Source: Prevotellaceae bacterium (GTDB taxonomy: Bacteria > Bacteroidota > Bacteroidia > Bacteroidales > Bacteroidaceae). Taken from it: a DNA stretch of 10,400 nucleotides. Position numbers and translations under genes: made by a program. The DNA lies in the NCBI GenBank assembly GCA_030523505.1, contig JAUNIK010000063.1, positions 1-10,400 of the forward strand. Reading direction: 5' to 3'. A model generated the notes under the pieces. That model was not told where the DNA came from, did no database searches, and saw nothing but the letters and a program-made list of their open reading frames with translations. This document shows positions 1 to 6,020 of this stretch, piece after piece; position 1 is the stretch's first letter; every line of letters begins with the position of its first letter.

Positions 1-93
1 TTGCAAGGTCGTGAATTGAACCAAGTTCTCGGTGAGACAGCACGTAATATATTCATCTTCGGCTTGCTGGTGTCGGTTGGTGCTTTGCTGTAA
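1..93 (+). CDS. menA: MenA-like prenyltransferase, C-terminal end (partial)
   Basis: The frame is open from the first base to a TAA at 91-93 and gives 30 residues, including GRELNQVLGETARN followed by a hydrophobic segment (IFIFGLLVSVGALL). This matches the usual end of 1,4-dihydroxy-2-naphthoate polyprenyltransferase: a G-x-x-LN-x-x-L-x-x-T-x-R loop and a final transmembrane helix. MenA is an integral membrane UbiA-family enzyme that attaches the prenyl tail to dihydroxynaphthoate in menaquinone synthesis, which suits an anaerobic Bacteroidales. Only the last helix is visible; the Asp-rich catalytic motifs lie outside the window. Another UbiA-family enzyme is possible. The next gene starts about 890 bases away, so this is probably the end of its transcription unit. 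Confidence 0.65.
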   Translation: MQGRELNQVLGETARNIFIFGLLVSVGALL

Positions 94-197
94 TCGAGCC
101 TCCAAAACACCACAAATTTGCCCAAGTGATATTTTTTTATATATTTTTTGAGGAGACAACTTCTGCATAAACGCCTGATTGTTAGATAGTTGTGATT

Positions 198-349
198 CCA
201 AAAATATTTTTTGCCCTTAAAATTAAAAAACCTTCTAATACACCCGTTTGCACGCCCGCAAGAAAAACGTGTATACGTATATACATACGTGTATATATAC
301 ATGCGCATATTAAAAGGTTTTTGCATTTTTAGGCAAAAAAATATTTTGG
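198..349. repeat. Imperfect long inverted repeat (MITE-like or cruciform-forming element)
   Basis: The left arm 198-240 and right arm 308-349 are near-perfect reverse complements over about 42 bases. The inner part is AAAAACCTTCTAATA (226-240) against TATTAAAAGGTTTTT (308-322), with 14 of 15 paired. The outer part is CCAAAAATATTTTTTGCC (198-215) against GGCAAAAAAATATTTTGG (332-349), nearly fully paired with a one-base offset. The arms enclose a 67-base spacer. I see no clear target-site duplication and no transposase. It could be a non-autonomous mobile element, a family of intergenic palindromes, or a structured transcript end for the upstream gene. Confidence 0.6.
267..310. repeat. 44-nt strictly alternating purine/pyrimidine tract
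   Basis: Every base from A267 to T310 alternates purine and pyrimidine without exception, mixing TA, CG, CA and TG steps. It contains the perfect palindromes TGTATATATACA (290-301), ATGCGCAT (301-308) and ATACGTAT (273-280). Such tracts favour left-handed DNA or cruciform extrusion under negative supercoiling. It sits at the centre of the surrounding inverted repeat. Confidence 0.75.
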
Positions 350-482
350 CACATATAACCTGTTGATTTACAGAGATTTAAATGAATTTCGAGGTGCAAA
401 AAAATATCCAAAAAAATATCGAGTAAAAACGGAGAAACAGTCCCTTAGTGCTGAATTTTATTTACAAGTGTTTTTGTATATT

Positions 483-592
483 GTCATTCCACCGTTTTTG
501 TGCTGTCAAAGCGCCCAAATGACACGGTCAAAACGCCCAAATGAGGAGGTCAAAAGGGTGGTTTTATAAAGTCAAAACGATGCTTTTGTAAT
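483..592. repeat. 22-bp-period tandem repeat, 4 clear units plus 1 weak
   Basis: Units begin at 505, 527, 549 and 571, each starting GTCAAA(A/G), with a weaker unit at 483 starting GTCATT. Units 505 and 527 share 17 of 18 bases (GTCAAAACGCCCAAATGA in the latter). Units 549 and 571 share about 17 of 22 and carry a TTTT run near their 3' end. In addition, TGTCATT (482-488) and AATGACA (518-524) are perfect inverted copies. A period of 22 puts each copy on the same face of the helix, two turns apart, as in arrays of protein-binding sites. The 68-codon open frame crossing this region (363-569) begins at a TTG and is not a convincing gene. Confidence 0.65.
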
Positions 593-610
593 GCGCTGAA
601 AATCAGCGGT

Positions 611-653
611 CTCAACCCAAGCCCCTCTCCCACGAAGAGAGGGGAGTAAAATG
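611..653. repeat. GC-rich palindromic repeat (REP-like), intergenic copy
   Basis: A perfect 8-bp stem, CCCCTCTC (622-629) with GAGAGGGG (637-644), has a 7-base loop and is flanked by CTCAACCCAAG on the left and AGTAAAATG on the right. The whole unit aligns with 1640-1679 inside ileS, including the flanks (CTCAcCCCAG at left, GGGAGT...ATG at right). Two related copies within 1.1 kb indicate a dispersed repeat family. No T run follows on either strand, so it is not an ordinary terminator. Confidence 0.65.
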
Positions 654-754
654 CATTTGTTGTGAATAATATTTACACATTTCAAATCAGCGCGCAAAAA
701 TGTAAAGATTTAAGTGTTTGCAATTGTTAAAAATGAAATGAGAGGCGAGAAAAC

Positions 755-785
755 TTGGAATCGGCTTGAAAATGTTGTACCTTTG
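755..785 (+). promoter_or_regulatory. Upstream Bacteroidetes-type promoter (P2)
   Basis: TACCTTTG at 778-785 fits the Bacteroidetes -7 consensus TAnnTTTG. It is preceded at 20 bases by CTTG (754-757), a 3-of-4 match to the -33 TTTG element. The predicted transcription start is near 789-791. It would drive the short transcript that ends at the hairpin at 842-856, or read on into ileS. Confidence 0.5.
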
Positions 786-789
786 TACT

Positions 790-866
790 CGGTTGGAAAA
801 AGGAGTGCTGGTTACTCAAAAATGGGACACAGAATGATTTTGCCAATATAATTGGCTTTTCGTTTT
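790..866 (+). ncRNA. Candidate small RNA or ileS leader with 9-codon ORF
   Basis: A promoter-like site just upstream and a hairpin terminator at the end bracket a transcript of roughly 75 bases. Inside is a short ORF, ATG at 822-824 to TAA at 849-851, reading MGHRMILPI. Two of its nine codons are Ile (ATT 837-839, ATA 846-848). The last Ile codon and the stop fall inside the terminator hairpin. Because the next gene is ileS, this could be a translation-coupled attenuator, but an independent small RNA or chance are also possible. I recognise no named RNA family. Confidence 0.3.
842..866 (+). terminator. Intrinsic terminator-like hairpin upstream of ileS
   Basis: GCCAAT (842-847), loop ATA (848-850) and ATTGGC (851-856) form a perfect 6-bp stem followed by TTTTCGTTTT (857-866). 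The stem is short and only half GC, so termination may be partial. The T-rich tail runs into the -33 element of the proximal ileS promoter, so the terminator would insulate or attenuate transcription from P2. Confidence 0.5.
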
Positions 867-894
867 GCTGTTTCATATTTTTTTTGTAATTTTG
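864..894 (+). promoter_or_regulatory. Proximal ileS promoter (P1)
   Basis: TTTG at 864-867, a 19-base spacer and TAATTTTG at 887-894 match the Bacteroidetes sigma-ABfr consensus (TTTG, 19-21 bases, TAnnTTTG) at every fixed position. The start of transcription would be near 898-900, giving a leader of about 86 bases before the ileS ATG. This is the best promoter match I found in the window. Confidence 0.7.
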
Positions 895-906
895 CACTCT
901 GTTACG

Positions 907-920
907 CGCTGTGCACAGCG
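907..920. promoter_or_regulatory. Perfect 14-bp palindrome at the ileS transcription start
   Basis: CGCTGTGCACAGCG is a perfect palindrome without spacer, lying about 8-21 bases downstream of the predicted start from P1. The position and dyad symmetry suit an operator for a dimeric regulator. TACGC (903-907) with GCGTA (918-922) can also close a small RNA hairpin in the leader. No cognate regulator is visible. Confidence 0.35.
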
Positions 921-985
921 TATAGGCATACGGGTGCATTACAAAGCGACGAAATTAGGATAATAAAAATAACAAAATATAGCTT

Positions 986-3900
986 ATGAACAAGAAATTT
1001 GCCGAGCGTAAAGGACTCGACTTGACACAGGTAAACAACGATGTGTTGGCAGAATGGGAGAAGAACGATCTCTTCCATAAGAGTATCACAGAACGAGAGG
1101 GCTGTCCTCAATTCGTATTCTTTGAGGGACCACCTTCTGCAAACGGTCACCCTGGTATCCACCATGTGATGGGCCGTACCGTAAAGGATACTTTCCAGCG
1201 TTACAAGACAATGAAGGGCTTCCAGGTTTGTCCAAAGACACGAATCGGTGGTTGGGATACTCACGGACTTCCAGTGGAGTTGTCGGTCGAGAAGGCTCTT
1301 GGCATCACAAAGGAAGATATCGGTAAGAAGGTGTCGGTTGACGAGTACAACGCTGCATGTCGCAAGAATGTGATGATGTACACCAACGAGTGGACAGACC
1401 TGTCGAAGAAGATGGGTTACTGGGTTGACCTCGAGCATCCATATATCACCTACGATATCAAGTACATCGAGACACTGTGGTGGCTCCTGAAGCAGCTCTA
1501 CAACAAGAACCTGCTCTACAAGGGTTACACCATCCAGCCATACTCACCAGCAGCAGGTACCGGTCTTTCATCACACGAGTTGAACCAGCCTGGTTGCTAC
1601 CGTGATGTGAAGGATACTACTGTGACAGCTCAGTTCAGCCTCACCCCAGCCCTCTCCAAAGGCGAGGGAGTTACAAATGAGTTGAAGCAGTATAATCTCC
1701 CTGTTTATATCCTCGCATGGACAACAACACCTTGGACTTTGCCTTCAAACACTGCACTCTGTGTTGGTCCAAAGATCGACTATGTGGCATTGAAGGGCAA
1801 CAACCCATACACTGGCGAAGAGGCAATCTACATCCTTGCAGAAAGCCGTCTTTCAGCATATTTCAAGGCAGAAGAGGATAAGGAAATCAAAATCCTCTGG
1901 CGTGGAAAGGGCTCTGACCTCGTTGGTCTGCACTACCAGCAGCTCATGCCTTGGGTAAAGCCTTGCGAACTCGTTGACGACAAGGTTGTTGACAAGAGTG
2001 CCGACGCCTTCCGCGTAATCCCTGGCGACTATGTCACAACAGAAGACGGTACTGGTATCGTACATATCGCTCCAACCTTCGGTGCTGATGACGCCAAGGT
2101 GGCAAAGGATGCTGGCATCCCATCGCTGTTTGTTGTTGACAAGGCTGGCGACACCCGTCCAATGGTTGACTTCACAGGTAAGTACTTCGTTAAGGACGAT
2201 ATGAACCCAGAGTTCGTGGAGACATGCGTCAACGAGTCATACTGGAAGCACTCAGGCGACTATGTGAAGAACGCATACGATCCTAAGTATAACGAGGGTG
2301 GCAAGTACGACGAGAAGGCTGCCACAAAGGATATGGACCTCAATGTAATCCTCTGCCTCGAGATGAAGGAGGAGGGTAGTGCATTCAAGATTGAGAAGCA
2401 TGTCCACAACTATCCTCACTGCTGGCGTACTGACAAGCCTGTGCTCTACTATCCACTCGACTCATGGTTCATCCGTTCAACAGCAAAGAAGGACCGTATG
2501 TTCGAGTTGAACAAGACCATCAACTGGAAGCCAGAGTCAACAGGTACTGGTCGTTTCGGCAAGTGGCTCGAGAACCTCAACGACTGGAACCTCTCACGCT
2601 CACGCTATTGGGGCACTCCACTCCCAATCTGGCGTAACCGTGACACAAAGGAAGAAATCTGTATCGGTTCGATCGAGGAACTCTACAACGAGATTGAGAA
2701 GGCCGTAGCAGCCGGTGTGATGGAGTCAAACCCATTGAAGGACAAGGGCTTTGTGCCAGGTGATATGAGTCAGGAGAACTACGATAAGATTGATATCCAC
2801 CGTCCATACGTTGATTACATCAAACTCGTATCAGAGACAGGTAATGTTCTTACACGCGAGACCGACCTTATCGATGTTTGGTTCGACTCAGGTGCAATGC
2901 CATACGCACAGTTGCATTACCCATTCGAGAACAAGGAACTCGTTGACAACCGTACATCATATCCTGCCGACTTCATTGCAGAAGGTGTTGACCAGACACG
3001 TGGCTGGTTCTTCACACTCCACGCAATCGCTACAATGGTGTTCGACTCAGTAGCATTCAAGGCTGTAATCTCTAACGGTCTGGTGCTCGACAAGAACGGC
3101 ATCAAGATGTCAAAGCGTCTCGGCAATGTCATCAACCCATTCGAGTGCATTGGCCAGTATGGTACTGACGCTGTGAGATGGTATATGATTACCAATTCAA
3201 GTCCTTGGGACAACCTTGCGTTCGACCCAGAGGGCGTGAAGGAGGTAACAAGCTCGTTCTTCGTGAAACTCCAGCAGACTTATGGCTTGCTCGCAATGTA
3301 TGCAAATGTTGACGGTTGGGACAACTCACAGCCAATGGTTCCATACGCTGAGCGTACAGTGCTCGACAAGTGGGTTATCAGTAAGCTCAACACCCTCGTT
3401 AAGGATGTCACCGAGTCGTTCGACGACTACGAACCAACACGTGCCGGTCGTGCTATCCAGGCATTCGTTGTCGATGAGTTGTCTAACTGGTATGTGCGTC
3501 TTGCAAAGAAGCGCCTCTGGGGTGATGAACTCACACAGGACAAGCTCGCTTGCTACCAGACACTTCACGAGTGTCTCCTCACTGTAGCAAAGCTCATCGC
3601 ACCAATCTCGCCATTCTTCTCTGACCGTCTCTACAACGACCTCACCTTCGGCGAGGCAAAGGAGAGCGTGCATGTTGACTTCTACCCAGAGAGCAACGCA
3701 TCGCTCATCGACGCCAAGCTCGAAGAGGATATGGCACGCATCCAGAAGGTATGCTCTATGGCACTCTCACTCCGTAAGAAGGAGAAGATCGGTGTTCGCC
3801 AGCCACTGCAGTGCATCGCTATCCCAGTGACAAGTGCTGCTATCAAGGAAGGCATCGAGGCACTCCAGGGTATCATCCTCGACGAGGTGAACCTCAAGGG

Positions 3901-4444
3901 TGTGAACTTCATCGAAGGTAACATGGTTGAGAAGAAGGTGAAGCCAAACTTCCGCGTTATGGGTAAGAAGTTCGGTAAGCAGATGAAGGACGCAGCTGCC
4001 GTTGTCACTGCACTCTCACAGGAGCAGATTGCTGCCCTTGAGAATGGTGCTATCACAATCAATGTATGCGGTGCTGACTATGAACTCACCCGTGAGGATG
4101 TTGAAATCCAGGCAGAGGATATGCCAGGATGGAGCGTTACATCCGAGGGTGCCCTCACCGTTGCACTCGACATCACCATCACTCCTGAGCTGCGTCTCGA
4201 GGGTATGGCTCGTGAGGTGATCCGTTGCATCCAGGCACAGCGTAAGAATATGGGACTCGAGATTTCCGACCGCATCAATGTAGTTGTATCTGAGTGTGAG
4301 CAGGCAACCGAACTTATCAACACCTTCGGTAGCCACATCGCAGCACAGGTATTGGCAACACAGCTCACCAACGGTGATGCTACCGGTGGCGAGGAACTCG
4401 ATTTGGATTCATTCAAACTCACAGTGAAAATTGAAAAAGCATAA
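986..4444 (+). CDS. ileS: Isoleucyl-tRNA synthetase (type 2, GXHH variant)
   Basis: This cytoplasmic class I enzyme charges tRNA-Ile and edits valine. The 1152 residues fit the long Bacteroidetes form. The catalytic domain carries GPPSANG followed by GIHH at 57-60, in the place of the HIGH motif. The CP1 editing domain shows WTTTPWTLPSNTA from residue 245 and GTGIVHIAPTFGADD from about 355. The catalytic core resumes with DWNLSRSRYWG (from 533), DVWFDSG (from 630) and KMSKR (707-711). An anticodon-binding helical domain and a C-terminal domain follow. KMSKR instead of KMSKS, and no visible C-terminal zinc-finger cysteines, point to the eukaryote-like type 2 group. Residues 219-232 (LTPALSKGEGV...) come from a palindromic repeat inserted in frame. 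The ATG at 986 gives the expected N-terminus and sits about 86 bases after promoter P1. The end overlaps lspA by 14 bases. Confidence 0.97.
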   Translation: MNKKFAERKGLDLTQVNNDVLAEWEKNDLFHKSITEREGCPQFVFFEGPPSANGHPGIHHVMGRTVKDTFQRYKTMKGFQVCPKTRIGGWDTHGLPVELSVEKALGITKEDIGKKVSVDEYNAACRKNVMMYTNEWTDLSKKMGYWVDLEHPYITYDIKYIETLWWLLKQLYNKNLLYKGYTIQPYSPAAGTGLSSHELNQPGCYRDVKDTTVTAQFSLTPALSKGEGVTNELKQYNLPVYILAWTTTPWTLPSNTALCVGPKIDYVALKGNNPYTGEEAIYILAESRLSAYFKAEEDKEIKILWRGKGSDLVGLHYQQLMPWVKPCELVDDKVVDKSADAFRVIPGDYVTTEDGTGIVHIAPTFGADDAKVAKDAGIPSLFVVDKAGDTRPMVDFTGKYFVKDDMNPEFVETCVNESYWKHSGDYVKNAYDPKYNEGGKYDEKAATKDMDLNVILCLEMKEEGSAFKIEKHVHNYPHCWRTDKPVLYYPLDSWFIRSTAKKDRMFELNKTINWKPESTGTGRFGKWLENLNDWNLSRSRYWGTPLPIWRNRDTKEEICIGSIEELYNEIEKAVAAGVMESNPLKDKGFVPGDMSQENYDKIDIHRPYVDYIKLVSETGNVLTRETDLIDVWFDSGAMPYAQLHYPFENKELVDNRTSYPADFIAEGVDQTRGWFFTLHAIATMVFDSVAFKAVISNGLVLDKNGIKMSKRLGNVINPFECIGQYGTDAVRWYMITNSSPWDNLAFDPEGVKEVTSSFFVKLQQTYGLLAMYANVDGWDNSQPMVPYAERTVLDKWVISKLNTLVKDVTESFDDYEPTRAGRAIQAFVVDELSNWYVRLAKKRLWGDELTQDKLACYQTLHECLLTVAKLIAPISPFFSDRLYNDLTFGEAKESVHVDFYPESNASLIDAKLEEDMARIQKVCSMALSLRKKEKIGVRQPLQCIAIPVTSAAIKEGIEALQGIILDEVNLKGVNFIEGNMVEKKVKPNFRVMGKKFGKQMKDAAAVVTALSQEQIAALENGAITINVCGADYELTREDVEIQAEDMPGWSVTSEGALTVALDITITPELRLEGMAREVIRCIQAQRKNMGLEISDRINVVVSECEQATELINTFGSHIAAQVLATQLTNGDATGGEELDLDSFKLTVKIEKA
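1640..1679 (+). repeat. REP-like palindromic repeat inserted in frame in ileS
   Basis: CCCTCTCC (1650-1657), loop AAA and GGCGAGGG (1661-1668) form a stem with one mismatch. The flanks match the intergenic copy at 611-653. Translated, it gives LTPALSKGEGV, the kind of Pro/Gly-rich peptide that such repeats encode when found in Bacteroidetes genes. It lies between the catalytic core and the WTTTPWT block of the editing domain, where extra loop length should be tolerated. Confidence 0.7.
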
Positions 4445-5087
4445 TTACAAAGGATTGTTGGCGGTGCTCATCATCCTGTTGCTTGTCATCATTGATCAGG
4501 TGATAAAGGTTGAGGTGAAGACCACGATGTATCTCGGCGAAAGCAACCGCGTTACTGACTGGTTCTTCATAACCTTCATCGAGAACAACGGCATGGCTTA
4601 TGGCATGAGTTTCATCTATAAGCCATTGCTGACACTATTCCGCATTGTTGCGTGCTCTGCTATCGGTTATTATATATATAAGGTAGTAAAACGTGATACC
4701 CGAATCGGGTATGTGGTTTGTCTCTCGATGATTCTCGCAGGAGCCGCCGGCAACATCTTCGACTGCCTCTTCTACGGACAGGTGTTCACCGTGTCAACAC
4801 CTTACAACATTGCCGAGTTCGTAAGTTTCGGCGATGGATACGCACCGCTGCTTCAAGGTAGGGTGGTGGATATGTTCTACTTCCCTCTCTGGGAATGGCC
4901 TGACTGGATGCCGCTTATCGGTGGACAGGTGTTCTTTTCACCAGTATTCAACTTCGCCGACTCATGCATATCTGTAGGTGTGGTGCTCCTGCTTCTGTTC
5001 TTCCGTAAGGAAATGGAGACAATCTCGCAGGTGCTCGAATTGAAGAGTGAAGAAGGAGTTGAGAAGAGTGAAGAAAATAAGGAATAG
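4431..5087 (+). CDS. lspA: Lipoprotein signal peptidase (signal peptidase II)
   Basis: This inner-membrane aspartyl protease cuts the signal peptide from diacylated prolipoproteins just before the lipid-modified Cys. The 218 residues start with a transmembrane helix holding the conserved IDQ (21-23). Then come ENNGMAYGM (51-59), GAAGNIFD (104-111), GRVVDMFYFP (143-152) and VFNFADSCI (172-180). By comparison with known LspA, the catalytic pair should be Asp147 and Asp177. About 27 extra residues between GNIFD and VVD are normal in Bacteroidetes and absent in E. coli. The start is a TTG 14 bases before the end of ileS. It gives MKKHNYKGLL, the usual N-terminus in this group, and no in-frame ATG exists before the first helix. 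The overlap suggests translational coupling. The tail after residue 200 is charged and cytoplasmic. Confidence 0.95.
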   Translation: MKKHNYKGLLAVLIILLLVIIDQVIKVEVKTTMYLGESNRVTDWFFITFIENNGMAYGMSFIYKPLLTLFRIVACSAIGYYIYKVVKRDTRIGYVVCLSMILAGAAGNIFDCLFYGQVFTVSTPYNIAEFVSFGDGYAPLLQGRVVDMFYFPLWEWPDWMPLIGGQVFFSPVFNFADSCISVGVVLLLLFFRKEMETISQVLELKSEEGVEKSEENKE

Positions 5088-5096
5088 AGCATAAAA

Positions 5097-6020
5097 ATGA
5101 AGCGTCTCGGTTTACATAGTCTCCCTGTTTGCATTGCATTGATGATTATCACTGCATTCTTTGGTTCGTGTAAAGACGAGTCGAAGAAGATGGTCATTCC
5201 TGAAGGCAAGATGGAGGATGTGCTCTATGACTATCATCTGTTAGACGGCATCGTAAGGACATCCAACCTTGATTCTGCCACAATCAGAAGCTATGTAGCG
5301 GCCGTTTTCGATAAGCATGGCATCACCCAGGCGGAGTTCGACTCGTCGATGGTGTACTATATGCGTCATACCGAAATCCTTGAAGGTATCTATAAGCGTC
5401 TGTATTCGCGCATTGAGAACGAAGGACGATTGTGTGGTGTCAACGGTACTGATTTCACCGGCGTTTCCACCGATGCCAATGCTGATACAGCCAATATATG
5501 GAACAGGGACAAACTATATGTTCTGACCGAGCATGCGCCGTATAACTTTGTCAGTTTCAGTTTCAAGTCTGACTCAACATTCCGCAAAGGCGACAAGTTC
5601 CGCCTGAACTTCAACTCCGACTTCATACAGCAGGATGGTTCTCGCAATGGATATGCTATCTTTACGATGATACTCCAGAACGACAGTGCTATAACCCGCA
5701 CACTCTCACTGACATCACAGATGGACAGAACGATGGATGTGGAGGATATCAATCGAGTAGGAGTGAAAGAGGTGAAGGGATATTTCCTGAGCCGACAGAG
5801 CAACAATATCAATGATCGCAACACGTCGACGATGAAGTTCATGATTATATCGAAGCTCGCGCTCATCAAGATGCATACCCCTGAACCGATTAAGAATGAC
5901 ACAATAGAAACAATTAACAACGATTCAACAGAAAATGAAAAAAACGATCCTTCTTTGCCTGAGTCTGCTGCTTTTGGCAAGCATCCAGGTGCAGGCTTGC
6001 ACAAATTTCATAGTAGGTAA
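5097..6020 (+). CDS. DUF4296 domain lipoprotein
   Basis: The N-terminus is a lipoprotein signal: MKR, a hydrophobic stretch, then FGSC with Cys25 as the lipidation site, so the product should be a substrate of the LspA encoded 9 bases upstream. Residues 33 to about 115 (beginning VIPEGKMEDVLYDYHLLDGIV) match DUF4296, a helical domain of unknown function that commonly sits next to lspA in Bacteroidetes. Residues 140-250 look like a beta-rich region, and after about 258 the chain is low-complexity Asn/Asp/Thr/Glu. The last 28 residues are read from the first 86 bases of the next gene in another frame (SLPESAAFGKHPGAGLH...). They look like stop-codon loss rather than conserved protein. The function is unknown and a periplasmic or outer-membrane location is inferred. 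Confidence 0.85.
   Translation: MKRLGLHSLPVCIALMIITAFFGSCKDESKKMVIPEGKMEDVLYDYHLLDGIVRTSNLDSATIRSYVAAVFDKHGITQAEFDSSMVYYMRHTEILEGIYKRLYSRIENEGRLCGVNGTDFTGVSTDANADTANIWNRDKLYVLTEHAPYNFVSFSFKSDSTFRKGDKFRLNFNSDFIQQDGSRNGYAIFTMILQNDSAITRTLSLTSQMDRTMDVEDINRVGVKEVKGYFLSRQSNNINDRNTSTMKFMIISKLALIKMHTPEPIKNDTIETINNDSTENEKNDPSLPESAAFGKHPGAGLHKFHSR

Larger units (their letters stand above)
94..985. other. Long structured intergenic region between menA-like gene and ileS
   Basis: No convincing protein-coding gene of normal size lies in these 892 bases. The first 390 bases are very AT-rich with several A7/T7 runs. The contents are listed separately: an imperfect inverted repeat with an alternating purine/pyrimidine centre, a 22-bp-period tandem repeat, a GC-rich palindromic repeat also found inside ileS, two promoter-like sites and a hairpin terminator. 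There is also a perfect 6-bp hairpin at 594-608 (CGCTGA, AAA loop, TCAGCG) with no T run behind it. The motif AAAAAAATAT recurs at about 335, 398 and 411. I see no tRNA, rRNA or CRISPR array. Confidence 0.7.

Noticed and set aside
363..569. 68-codon open frame in the intergenic region
   Set aside because: It starts at TTG, has a low-complexity Lys-rich sequence, crosses the 22-bp tandem repeat and resembles no protein family.
594..608. Perfect hairpin CGCTGA-AAA-TCAGCG as a terminator
   Set aside because: The stem is short and no T run follows on either strand; kept only as a mention in the intergenic description.
663..680. TGTGAATAATATTTACACA, a CRP-like dyad
   Set aside because: The half-sites are imperfect, the spacing differs from the CRP consensus, and the sequence is AT-rich enough for chance symmetry.
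711..720. TAAGTGTTTG as a promoter -7 element
   Set aside because: The gap between TA and TTTG is four bases instead of two, and no -33 element lies at the right distance.
902..1438. 178-codon minus-strand frame
   Set aside because: It is antisense to the ileS N-terminus and the intergenic leader; ileS is certain, and this frame has no family features.
5390..6004. 204-codon minus-strand frame
   Set aside because: It is antisense to the lipoprotein gene, with a Ser/Leu-rich composition typical of a shadow frame.
6000..6005. Dipeptidase Cys22 as a lipobox cysteine
   Set aside because: The Gln at -2 is atypical, and C69 enzymes use this Cys as the N-terminal nucleophile after signal cleavage.
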